A stretch of 8,454 bases of DNA from Holophagales bacterium (GCA_031281385.1 JAITFL010000033.1:1-8454), one strand, 5' to 3'; shown: positions 1 through 6,045, counted from the first letter of the stretch. Translations and numbers: made by a program. Notes: generated by a model from the sequence alone, not told the origin.

Positions 1-2
1 TG

Positions 3-68
3 GTCTTCGTCCAAGACAAAAAGACAAAGCATGTCTATAACGCGTTTGTGGCGGAGGTGAGTTTTTAG
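3..68 (+). CDS. 3' end of an unidentified protein gene (partial)
   Basis: The frame starting at base 3 is open from the window edge to a TAG at 66-68 and reads VFVQDKKTKHVYNAF followed by six more residues. Its alternating hydrophobic and charged residues and ordinary codons (GTC, GAC, AAG, GCG) look more like protein than the other two frames, one of which also stays open for 19 codons to a TGA at 58-60. Only 21 residues are visible, so no family can be named. In many genomes a sensor kinase gene precedes an NtrC-class regulator, but nothing in this tail shows that here. Confidence 0.4.
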   Translation, partial: VFVQDKKTKHVYNAFVAEVSF

Positions 69-470
69 TAGGGATTAGGTTGCAGGAGGCAGGGACGCTC
101 AACCCGTATTGCCCTTGACCCCGACTCCCTAGCCTCTGTAGCCTATCTTTATTTGCTGCGGCTTGGAACTGGTGCGATTTAATCCAATCCCTAATAAAAT
201 CAATACTGATTCTATTAGGGGTTGGAATGCGCGACAGGATGTCGCGCCCGAAATGCGAAGCATTTCGTGTGGCAGAACGAAACTGAAATTTGCAGTCAGC
301 CGAAAAATGGGGAAAAGCCGACATTTCAAGAAATGCCCATCAGTACAGTCTTGCGTATCCGATGGGGCATCGGATACCAAGAGGGCGAGCCGCGCCTCGC
401 CACAGCCGACTAATTCAAAATTGCATGGACGCAATTTTGAATTAAAAATAGAATTAACTAGGAATCCAGC
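69..470 (+). other. Non-coding leader region upstream of the response regulator
   Basis: About 400 bases without a credible gene. Bases 69-180 hold no feature I can support; a TTGACC at 115-120 has no well-spaced -10 partner. From 181 the region is repeat A1. Short open frames across it on both strands fall in the hairpin repeat, and similar frames recur in the second copy, so they reflect the repeat and are not called as genes. Confidence 0.6.
181..455 (+). repeat. Repeat A, copy 1: multi-hairpin element upstream of the response regulator
   Basis: This stretch matches 6053-6328 along its whole length and folds into the same ordered hairpins. They are: 22-base arms 181-202/207-228 with a 4-base loop (one wobble, two mismatches); 229-236/240-247; 249-256/260-267; 307-311/336-340; 355-364/368-377 around GGG; 384-389/396-401; and 14-base perfect arms 411-424/431-444. 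The last hairpin ends 26 bases before the ATG at 471. No run of T follows any stem, so these do not look like intrinsic terminators. The family is not one I recognise. It could be a 5' UTR RNA element or a MITE-like dispersed repeat. Confidence 0.85.
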
Positions 471-1943
471 ATGTCCACCAGCCACAAGCGAGCCGATGAC
501 AAGCAAGTCCTCATAGTGGAGGACGATGAGGGCTTTCGCGAAGTCCTTTCTTTGGGCTTGGGCGCCGAGGGCATAGAAACCTTTGCCGTTGGCTCTTTGC
601 GGGAGGCCAAGGAGGCGCTGGCAAGGCAAAAATTTGCCGCCGTGGTCTCCGACATGCGCCTGGGTTCCGAGAGCGGGCTAGACCTTTTGTCTTGGATAAA
701 GGAAGAGAGCCTTGACATTCCATCGGTGATAATGACGGCGTACGCGACCGCTGAGACGACGGTGCAGGCGCTTTCGTTGGGCGCAGTTGATTTTCTAACA
801 AAAGCGAAGAATGACATACACGAATTGGTCAAGGTGGTTCAGGGTCTGATGACTAAGGCCGCTCCGTTTGATATGTCCGAAGATGATTCTTCGAGTGACC
901 TAGTGGGCAGCAGCGACAGCATAAGGCGAGTACAGGCGCTGATAGGCAAGTACGCCATAGCCGATGCAACCGTGCTGATCACGGGCGAAAGCGGCACGGG
1001 GAAGGAGATTGCGGCTAGGCTGATCCACCGACATTCGGCAAGGGCCAAGGGCCCATTCGTGGCGGTGAACTGCGCGGCCCTGCCCGAAAATTTGTTGGAG
1101 TCCGAGCTATTTGGCTACGAAAAGGGCAGCTTCACGGGCGCAAGCACCGCCAAGCGCGGCCTTTTCGAGGATGCAAAGGGCGGCGTTGTGTTCTTGGACG
1201 AAATCGGGGAGATGCCACTTCCGCTGCAAGTAAAGCTGTTGAGAGTGCTACAGGAGCTAAAAGTGAGGCGGATAGGCTCCAGCAGGGAGACGCCCATAGA
1301 CGTCAGAGTGATATGCGCCACCAACCACAACATAAGGGAACTGGCGGACAATGGCAGTTTCCGACAAGACCTGTACTATCGGCTCAATATTCTTCACTTG
1401 GAGATGCCACCGCTTAGGCAGAGATTGGAAGACCTGCCCGCGCTCATCGGACATTTTTTGGCTGGTGCCTGCGCTAGGCACGGCAAGCCTTCCATGAGCC
1501 TGACGCAGGATGCCATGGACGCGCTGATGTCATATTCTTTCCCCGGCAACGTGCGCGAACTGGAGAACCTCATGGAGCGCTTCGCTGCCCTTGGCTCTGG
1601 CGGCGCCCTCGACAAAGACGTTTTCCCCGACAACATACTCGCAGAACTGGAGAGCAAAAGGCACGACAATGCCGAAAGCCCGGCTACTGCCAGCCATGTG
1701 CGCGGACATGAGGCGTGGATACCAAGCGGCGGGCTGGACTTGGACGCATACCTAAAATCCACCAAGGGCTATTTCGTGCAAAAGGCCCTTACGCTTTCCG
1801 GCGGAAACAAGACTAAGGCCGCCCATCTGCTGGGCATGGGCTACAGGCCCTTGAAATACTTGCTTGAAGAAGCGGGCGGCGCGGAAGCCTTGCCCAAAGA
1901 GCATCCCGCGCCGCAAGATTTTCCTCTTCCAAAATCTCCCTAA
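471..1943 (+). CDS. NtrC-class sigma-54-dependent response regulator
   Basis: A 490-residue three-domain activator. The receiver domain (about 11-128) has acidic residues E17, D18 and D19, phosphoacceptor D61, T89 and K111. The AAA+ domain (about 143-375) has Walker A GESGTGKE (172-179), the sigma-54 contact loop as GSFTGA (219-224, Ser where Ala is usual), Walker B VVFLDE (239-244), FRQDLYYRLN (297-306) and PGNVREL (358-364). A Fis-type helix-turn-helix lies near 440-470 (GGNKTKAAHLLGMGY). After phosphorylation such proteins oligomerise, hydrolyse ATP and open sigma-54 promoters. Lys111 is followed by Ala, not the common Pro. The ATG is preceded by AGGA at 460-463, a good spacing. No sensor kinase is visible, so the target regulon is unknown. 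About the last nine residues overlap repeat B1. Confidence 0.95.
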   Translation: MSTSHKRADDKQVLIVEDDEGFREVLSLGLGAEGIETFAVGSLREAKEALARQKFAAVVSDMRLGSESGLDLLSWIKEESLDIPSVIMTAYATAETTVQALSLGAVDFLTKAKNDIHELVKVVQGLMTKAAPFDMSEDDSSSDLVGSSDSIRRVQALIGKYAIADATVLITGESGTGKEIAARLIHRHSARAKGPFVAVNCAALPENLLESELFGYEKGSFTGASTAKRGLFEDAKGGVVFLDEIGEMPLPLQVKLLRVLQELKVRRIGSSRETPIDVRVICATNHNIRELADNGSFRQDLYYRLNILHLEMPPLRQRLEDLPALIGHFLAGACARHGKPSMSLTQDAMDALMSYSFPGNVRELENLMERFAALGSGGALDKDVFPDNILAELESKRHDNAESPATASHVRGHEAWIPSGGLDLDAYLKSTKGYFVQKALTLSGGNKTKAAHLLGMGYRPLKYLLEEAGGAEALPKEHPAPQDFPLPKSP

Positions 1944-2205
1944 CGCTCATCGAAGCCATGTCCATATATCTGCCCCAACATTGGGCCGTAAGCGAGGCGA
2001 GTACTCGGGGTCTGGGGTGCAAGCGGGGCAGCGCGAGAACAACGCTGAACAAGCTGAAAACGCACATGGCAGCACTGGCGACCAATGTGCCGCAGAGACT
2101 AACGGAGGATGTCTCGCGTATCCGGAGCGCAAGCGCAGGATACCGAGAACCTGCGAGCGATGCAACCGAGCGCACCCCAGTTTAGCATCCGGGCGGGCTC
2201 CATGA
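1913..2205 (+). repeat. Repeat B, copy 1: starts inside the regulator's 3' end
   Basis: Matches 7671-7958 and, in its outer parts, 3499-3645. Shared blocks include CATCGAAGCC near the 5' end, a GCGAGTACTCGGGGTCTGGGG-like core near 1995-2017, and AGCATCCGGGCGGGCTCCAT at the 3' end. A long-range pair of 9-base arms (2012-2020/2172-2180) encloses the interior. Inside it, 2112-2123 pairs with 2138-2148 with one bulged base. The similarity begins at about 1913, so the repeat overlaps the last ten codons and the stop of the preceding gene. Frames running through it are not conserved as protein between copies. Confidence 0.8.
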
Positions 2206-2297
2206 CCTTGCGCGAAATGAAGCAAATTGTCGGGCCGCGAATCCGAGGACGAAAAATAGAATCAGGAGCTAGAAACAAATTGAGCGCCCACGCTGAA

Positions 2298-2334
2298 CGG
2301 AGTCTTACACACAAAATCAGCTAGGTTCTGCAAG
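2298..2334 (+). repeat. Short repeat C, copy 1
   Basis: A 37-base motif beginning CGGAGTCTTACAC and ending GCTAGGTTCTGCAAG. It resembles 3858-3895 at its 5' end and 6014-6045 at its 3' end. The inverted CTTGCA...TGCAAG ends seen in the other two copies are imperfect here (CTTACA). It lies ahead of the pseudopilin promoter. Confidence 0.5.
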
Positions 2335-2379
2335 CACCTAGCTCGGCGGCAATCAGCAATAAACGCCGCCCCGAAATAC

Positions 2380-2409
2380 TTGTCACTTTTGGTGCAGATG
2401 GCGCATAAT
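2380..2409 (+). promoter_or_regulatory. Candidate sigma-70 promoter for pseudopilin-yceD
   Basis: TTGTCA (2380-2385) and CATAAT (2404-2409) are separated by 18 bases. Each is one base from the TTGACA/TATAAT consensus, and they lie about 45 bases ahead of the start codon. Transcription would begin near 2416. Confidence 0.55.
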
Positions 2410-2441
2410 AATCATAGATATTACAAAGGCCATCTTTTGCC

Positions 2442-2449
2442 AAGGAGGT
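2442..2449 (+). promoter_or_regulatory. Strong ribosome binding site for the pseudopilin gene
   Basis: AAGGAGGT is a full Shine-Dalgarno match and the strongest in the window. It ends three bases before the ATG at 2453, which fixes that start and puts the prepilin signal in the expected place. Confidence 0.8.
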
Positions 2450-2452
2450 TCC

Positions 2453-2968
2453 ATGAAAGCCGAAAAAACGACCAATAGGCTCAAGAAGATAAGCCAAATG
2501 GGGTTCTCGCTGATGGAGCTAATGATCGCGCTGACTATCGTGGGGATCATGGCCGTTGTTGGCCTCAACGTCCTTCGCAACCAGACGGACGATGCTAGGC
2601 GCATAAAGGCCTTCGATCAGATGCGGCAAGTCCAGAACGGCTTGGCCGAGCATTATATGAGGTACGGCTACTATCCAGAATTGGGAAGCTGGGAGGCTAT
2701 GATAAGTGCCAGCTCCCCGCTCCTGCTCAAAAATTTCATACCCGTAAACATTCCGGTCAACGACCCTTGGGGGCAGCCCTACGAAGGAAAGTCAGAAAAG
2801 ACCAAGTTTGAGCTGAAGTGCTTGGGCCGCCCCGACAAAGGGCCTGAACTTGGGCCGATCATCATGAACCAAGACCGAACCATCGGAGCGCCTGGCGAAG
2901 TGCAGGCCGATGATGGCGACCAGCGCGGAGTTCCGGCCACAGCCGAGCCAGAGACAGCCCCGCAGTGA
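2453..2968 (+). CDS. GspG-like type II secretion/type IV pilus-type pseudopilin
   Basis: A 171-residue protein with a prepilin leader: a 17-residue basic leader ends in Gly17 and is followed by FSLMELMIALTIVGIMAVVG, with Phe18 at +1 and Glu22 at +5. Prepilin peptidase would cut after Gly17. The hydrophobic helix (18-40) is the membrane anchor and filament core. The later segment VNDPWGQPYEG matches the major-pseudopilin (GspG) hallmark DPWGNPY. The C-terminus, after about residue 150, is Ala/Glu/Asp-rich and probably disordered. GspG proteins form the periplasmic pseudopilus of type II secretion. No other secretion or pilus gene is nearby, so this may serve a system encoded elsewhere. Its stop overlaps the yceD start by four bases. 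Confidence 0.88.
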   Translation: MKAEKTTNRLKKISQMGFSLMELMIALTIVGIMAVVGLNVLRNQTDDARRIKAFDQMRQVQNGLAEHYMRYGYYPELGSWEAMISASSPLLLKNFIPVNIPVNDPWGQPYEGKSEKTKFELKCLGRPDKGPELGPIIMNQDRTIGAPGEVQADDGDQRGVPATAEPETAPQ

Positions 2969-3492
2969 TCGAGATAGCCAAACTGCCGCAAGACGGCCTG
3001 CGATTAGAAGGCTCCAGCGAGTTTGTGCTTTTAGAAGAAAAGGAAGCGCTTAGGGGCCTCTCTTGGCAACTGTTTCTGGTGCCGACAGACAAGGACGGCT
3101 ACAAGGACATCTTCTTCGACATACGCGCCGAGGCCCTCTATGAGGGCTTCTGCTGCAGGTGCCTTGAACCAGTTGATACGCCAATGGTGCTGCGGGCGCA
3201 GTTCTTGGGTAGCTCCGACCCAAACCTAGTGGCCAGGGGTTCGTACATGCTCGGCGCCCAAGACCTAGACGTTGTCTATCTGCCAGAGGGCATTTTGGAC
3301 GAGGCGGCACTGGTGGCGGAGCAATTTGTCTTGCAGCGCCCCATGCACGCACTATGTGTGGAAGACTGCAAGGGGCTGTGCCCCCAGTGTGGCAAGAACT
3401 TGAACAAGGGCCAATGCGCCTGCCGACCCGCTGGCGATGCGCCAAATGGGGCACTGGCGAAGGCACTGGCGCAATTGACTATTGACGATTGA
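2965..3492 (+). CDS. yceD: YceD/DUF177 family protein
   Basis: A 175-residue protein with the DUF177 cysteine pattern: CCRCLEP (63-69) in the middle, then C131-x3-C135 KGLCPQCGKNLN (C139, C142) and C151-A-C153. The cysteines suggest metal binding. The family is usually encoded directly before rpmF; a role in 23S rRNA or ribosome maturation has been proposed, and its plant relative acts on 23S rRNA in chloroplasts. The GTG start (2965-2967) overlaps the TGA of the pseudopilin gene (2966-2968) in GTGA, which indicates translational coupling. Unlike the usual arrangement, rpmF is not adjacent: about 510 bases with repeat B3 and a separate promoter come between. Confidence 0.9.
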   Translation: MIEIAKLPQDGLRLEGSSEFVLLEEKEALRGLSWQLFLVPTDKDGYKDIFFDIRAEALYEGFCCRCLEPVDTPMVLRAQFLGSSDPNLVARGSYMLGAQDLDVVYLPEGILDEAALVAEQFVLQRPMHALCVEDCKGLCPQCGKNLNKGQCACRPAGDAPNGALAKALAQLTIDD

Positions 3493-3498
3493 GCCTAT

Positions 3499-3645
3499 TG
3501 CAAAACTCTCTACGCTTCCATCGAAGCCTTCTCCATGTATCCGCTCCTATTTAGGGCAGTAAGCAAAGCGAGTACTAGGGGTCTGGGGAGTAGCGAGGGA
3601 AGCGTTCGCATGCGAGCGCGACCGAGCGAATCCCCAGTTAGCATC
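3499..3645 (+). repeat. Repeat B, copy 3: short form after yceD
   Basis: It shares the B-family 5' block (CATCGAAGCC at about 3519-3528, GGGCAGTAAGC, GCGAGTACTAGGGGTCTGGG) and the 3' block TCCCCAGTTAGCATCCGG, but has a much shorter, unrelated interior. The outer arms CTGGGGA (3583-3589) and TCCCCAG (3631-3637) are kept. The arm starts lie about 50 bases apart, against about 160 in the other copies. The interior forms its own hairpin, 3602-3608/3613-3619. It starts six bases after the yceD stop. Confidence 0.7.
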
Positions 3646-3709
3646 CGGAAGATTTTTCCAAGCCTCGGCAGTGAACGCAACCGGCCGAAGGACAGTTGTT
3701 CCGAGCTTA

Positions 3710-3750
3710 CGCGGCGAATGACCTCGCCGCGCATCTATTCGGCGTGTTTT
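3710..3750 (+). terminator. Weak candidate terminator for pseudopilin-yceD
   Basis: CGCGGCGA (3710-3717) pairs with TCGCCGCG (3724-3731). An alternative five-base stem, CGCCG (3725-3729) with CGGCG (3740-3744), is followed by TGTTTT. The stronger stem has no T-run, and the one with a T-run is short, so intrinsic termination is only possible. Confidence 0.25.
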
Positions 3751-3857
3751 AGTTGCATTCATACCACTCTCTCTTGCGAATCACTCCCAGAAGCTCGCGA
3801 TGTTAGGTAGCCTCACAGTTGAAAAATATCGGTGCGCAAGTGCCTCAATTTGCTAAT

Positions 3858-3895
3858 CGGAGTCTTGCAGCCTCAAGTCAGGCAGTTTTTGCAAG
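3858..3895 (+). repeat. Short repeat C, copy 2, overlapping the rpmF promoter
   Basis: CTTGCA (3864-3869) and TGCAAG (3890-3895) are inverted with 20 bases between, the same spacing as at 6014-6045. Of the 32 bases of the two copies, 24 agree. Inside, GCCT (3870-3873) can pair with AGGC (3880-3883). The right arm contains most of the promoter's -35 box, so the motif could be an operator. Confidence 0.5.
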
Positions 3896-3917
3896 CGGTT
3901 CAATTGTGTGATATAGT
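3889..3917 (+). promoter_or_regulatory. Candidate sigma-70 promoter for rpmF-plsX-pyrH
   Basis: TTGCAA (3889-3894), 17 bases, then TATAGT (3912-3917). The spacing is ideal and the -10 box is one base from consensus. It lies about 90 bases before the rpmF start, which suggests that rpmF has its own transcript here and is not read through from yceD. Confidence 0.6.
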
Positions 3918-4005
3918 AATAAGTGCGCTGCCTAAGTCACTGATGTTCGGCGCCCGATCATTCGGCCAAGCCCTTGATCGCGAGAAAAATCAATAGGAGA
4001 TACAA

Positions 4006-4191
4006 ATGCCAAACCCCAAGCGCCGACATTCAAAAGCTAGACGCGACCGCCGCCGCTCGCATGACGCGCTGGACGTGATGAGCGCAAGCACTTGCCCCAA
4101 CTGCAGCTCCCCCAAGCTCCCCCACCGGGTATGCCCATCCTGCGGCTTTTATAGGGGCAAGCAGGTCATCAGGGTAATGGACGCAATCTGA
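4006..4191 (+). CDS. rpmF: Large ribosomal subunit protein bL32
   Basis: A 61-residue basic protein beginning MPNPKRRHSKARRDRRRSHD, the typical bL32 N-terminus. A zinc-ribbon pair follows: C30-x2-C33 and C43-x2-C46 (CPNC...CPSC), then GFYRGKQVI. This is the cysteine-containing, zinc-binding form, and the length is usual for the family. AGGAGA (3995-4000) lies five bases before the ATG. plsX starts eight bases after the stop, a long-known pairing of ribosomal and lipid-synthesis genes. Confidence 0.96.
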   Translation: MPNPKRRHSKARRDRRRSHDALDVMSASTCPNCSSPKLPHRVCPSCGFYRGKQVIRVMDAI

Positions 4192-4199
4192 GGCAATAG

Positions 4200-5237
4200 A
4201 TGCCCAACTTTTATCGCATAGCGCTGGACGCGATGGGGGGCGACATTGGCCCCAAGGCGACCATTTCTGGCGCGGCGATGGCCCTTAAGGCGATTCCCGA
4301 CCTGTACTTGATACTCGTGGGCAACGAAGACCAAATCGAGCAGCAACTGGCGTCCCACTCCCTTGAAGACGATCAACTGGCGCGCACCAAGATTGTCCAT
4401 TCCAGTTCGGTGGTCAGCATGCAAGACAGGGCCACGTGCATTCTGAGGGAAAAAAAGGACAGCTCGATAAGGGTGGCCGCAGAGTGCGTCAAAAATGGCG
4501 ATGCACACGGGATGGTGTCAATGGGGCACACCGGCGCGGCTATGGTGGCTTCCATGAAGGTCATAGGCAACTTGCCGGGCATAGACCGCCCGGCTCTGGC
4601 GGCCATCTTCCCCAGCCTAAGGGGTACCCCCACCGTTTTGCTTGACGTGGGCGCAAATGTTGACTGCAAGGCAGAACACATCGCCAAGTTTGCGCTGATG
4701 GGGGCCGTGTATGCCGAGGTGGTTCTGGGAGTGGACAAGCCAAAGATAGGCGTACTAAGCGTTGGCGAAGAAGACGGCAAAGGCTCTGAAACCACAAAGC
4801 AGGCATCGGGCTTTTTGCGCGACCTAGACATCAATTTCGGGGGGAACGCCGAAGGCCGCGACATCTGGAATGGCGACTTCGACGTTGTTGCCTGCGATGG
4901 ATTCGTTGGCAATGTGGTTCTAAAATCATCGGAAGCGCTGGCAGAGGGCATCCGCTACGGACTAAAGGAAAGCCTAGAGTGCAACCTTTTGGGCCGCATG
5001 GGTGGCTTGCTCGTCCGCCCCTCGATGAGAAAATTCTACAAAAAATTGGACTACGCAGAATATGGCGGTGCGCCGCTGTTGGGCGTTAATGGCATCTCCA
5101 TCATCGGCCACGGGCGTAGCCACGGCAAGGCAGTGGCAAGTGCCATACGCGCCGCCGCCAGAGGGGACAGGAACCACATCAACGACCGGATCCAAGAGCG
5201 TATGCGCCGTCTGCTGGACGCGGGGCAAGGCAAATGA
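4200..5237 (+). CDS. plsX: Phosphate acyltransferase PlsX
   Basis: A 345-residue protein of normal family length. PlsX converts acyl-ACP and phosphate to acyl-phosphate, the acyl donor for PlsY in the first step of phospholipid synthesis, and is a peripheral membrane enzyme. Visible family motifs are ALDAMGGDIGP (8-18), VSMGHTGA (106-113, a variant of the common VSAGNTGA), PTVLLDVGANVDCK, LSVGEEDGKGSE, EGRDIWNGDFDVVACDGFVGN and the C-terminal YGGAPLLGVNGISIIGHGRS. The ATG follows TGAGG at a suitable distance, overlapping the rpmF stop codon. The usual downstream partner fabH is not here; pyrH follows after 64 bases. Confidence 0.96.
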   Translation: MPNFYRIALDAMGGDIGPKATISGAAMALKAIPDLYLILVGNEDQIEQQLASHSLEDDQLARTKIVHSSSVVSMQDRATCILREKKDSSIRVAAECVKNGDAHGMVSMGHTGAAMVASMKVIGNLPGIDRPALAAIFPSLRGTPTVLLDVGANVDCKAEHIAKFALMGAVYAEVVLGVDKPKIGVLSVGEEDGKGSETTKQASGFLRDLDINFGGNAEGRDIWNGDFDVVACDGFVGNVVLKSSEALAEGIRYGLKESLECNLLGRMGGLLVRPSMRKFYKKLDYAEYGGAPLLGVNGISIIGHGRSHGKAVASAIRAAARGDRNHINDRIQERMRRLLDAGQGK

Positions 5238-5241
5238 CTTG

Positions 5242-5263
5242 GGCTGCGGCAACCATTGCAGCC
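5242..5263 (+). other. Hairpin in the plsX-pyrH gap
   Basis: GGCTGC (5242-5247) pairs with GCAGCC (5258-5263) around a ten-base loop, just after the plsX stop. No T-run follows, so it is more likely an RNA processing or stability stem, or chance, than a terminator. Confidence 0.3.
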
Positions 5264-5301
5264 ACCCGCCGAAAGATAGTTCAATTTGAAGAGGCGCTGG
5301 G

Positions 5302-6009
5302 ATGAAATATAAAAGGATATTGCTCAAACTGTCGGGCGAGGCCATGATGGGCGAACAAAAGGGGGGCATAGACCCCAACGTCGTCAAGAGTATAGCCGCC
5401 CAGATAAAAGAGCTGAGGGATCGCAACATAGATGTGGGGATAGTCATCGGGGGCGGCAACATCATCCGTGGGATGGTCGCCGCTTCGATGGGCATGGACA
5501 GGGTGACGGCAGACCACATGGGGATGCTGGCTACCGTTATCAACGCGCTGGCACTCCAGGACGCTGTAGAGCATTTGGGCATCCCGGTGCGCGTGCTCAG
5601 CGGTATCGAGATGCAGAAAATAGCCGAATCCTTTATCAGGCGCCGCGCCATGAGCCATCTTAGCAAGGGCAGGGTGGTCATATTCGGAGCGGGGACGGGC
5701 AACCCATTCTTTAGCACCGACACGGCCGCCGCGCTGAGAGCTATCGAAATTAACGCCGAGGTGATACTAAAGGCCACAAACGTGGATGGCGTCTATTCGG
5801 AAGACCCCAAAAAAAACCCAGAAGCCATTCGGTTCGAGCAAATAACCTTTCAGGACGTGCTGGAAAGAAATCTTAGGGTGATGGACGGCGCGGCCATAGC
5901 CATTTGTAGGGAGAGCGGCATACCCATATTGGTATTTGACATGAAGGTGCCAGGCAACCTAGTGGCAGCCGTGGAAGGCGCCGCGGCCGGAACTTTGGTA
6001 GGCAATTGA
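5302..6009 (+). CDS. pyrH: UMP kinase (uridylate kinase)
   Basis: A 235-residue amino-acid-kinase-fold protein, the normal length for bacterial PyrH, which phosphorylates UMP to UDP with ATP in pyrimidine nucleotide synthesis and is usually a hexamer controlled by GTP and UTP. Motifs seen: LLKLSGEAM (7-15), VIGGGNIIRG (48-57), DRVTADHMGMLATVINALAL (66-85), GAGTGNPFFSTDTAAALRA (129-147), KATNVDGVYSEDPKKNP and the C-terminal FDMKVPGNL. GAAGAGG (5288-5294) lies seven bases before the ATG. The usual neighbours tsf and frr are absent; here it follows plsX and is followed by repeat A2. Confidence 0.96.
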   Translation: MKYKRILLKLSGEAMMGEQKGGIDPNVVKSIAAQIKELRDRNIDVGIVIGGGNIIRGMVAASMGMDRVTADHMGMLATVINALALQDAVEHLGIPVRVLSGIEMQKIAESFIRRRAMSHLSKGRVVIFGAGTGNPFFSTDTAAALRAIEINAEVILKATNVDGVYSEDPKKNPEAIRFEQITFQDVLERNLRVMDGAAIAICRESGIPILVFDMKVPGNLVAAVEGAAAGTLVGN

Positions 6010-6013
6010 GGTG

Positions 6014-6045
6014 CTTGCAGTCTAAAATTGGCTAGGTTTTGCAAG
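6014..6045 (+). repeat. Short repeat C, copy 3
   Basis: CTTGCA (6014-6019) and TGCAAG (6040-6045) are inverted with 20 bases between them, matching 3864-3895 in ends, spacing and most positions. Its right half (GCTAGGTTTTGCAAG) closely matches 2320-2334. It lies five bases after the pyrH stop and directly ahead of repeat A2. Confidence 0.5.

Larger units (their letters stand above)
2206..2452 (+). other. Intergenic stretch between repeat B1 and the pseudopilin gene
   Basis: Together with B1 this makes about 500 bases without a credible gene. It holds motif C1 (2298-2334), a hairpin with 8-base arms 2319-2326/2336-2343, a second with GGCGGC/GCCGCC arms 2345-2350/2365-2370, and then the candidate promoter and ribosome binding site of the pseudopilin gene. 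The paired stems are GC-rich but are not followed by a T-run, so I do not call a terminator. Confidence 0.5.
3493..4005 (+). other. Long intergenic region between yceD and rpmF
   Basis: Over 500 bases without a credible gene where most genomes have a short gap. It holds repeat B3 (3499-3645), an 8-base GC-rich stem 3710-3717/3724-3731, a weak terminator-like pairing (3725-3750), motif C2 (3858-3895) and the rpmF promoter. Open frames here overlap the repeat and carry no family signature. Confidence 0.6.

Noticed and set aside
181..455. CRISPR array or tRNA-like cluster, suggested by the repeated stems
   Set aside because: The stems differ from one another and there is no regular spacer pattern, no acceptor or anticodon layout, and no cas gene nearby.
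129..629. Long minus-strand frame across repeat A1, with a similar one at 6084-6533
   Set aside because: It crosses the hairpin repeat and runs into the start of a well-supported + strand gene. The frames differ outside the repeat and carry no domain signature.
1958..2185. A 75-codon frame in B1, with similar frames in B2 (7587-7823) and B3 (3535-3810) sharing residues such as EASTRGLG, suggesting a conserved protein
   Set aside because: Changes between copies fall on all codon positions, the frames diverge or stop at different points, and the sequence is explained by the repeat. The shared residues reflect DNA similarity only.
2109..2324. 71-codon frame after the regulator
   Set aside because: Most of it is repeat B1 sequence and the rest has no recognisable features or good ribosome binding site. 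It is low-complexity in charged residues, consistent with chance.
6026..6043. Possible sigma-54 (-24/-12) promoter, TTGGCTAGGTTTTGCAA, ahead of the FAD oxidase
   Set aside because: The GG and GC dinucleotides are nine bases apart, not the required ten, and the sequence belongs to repeat C.
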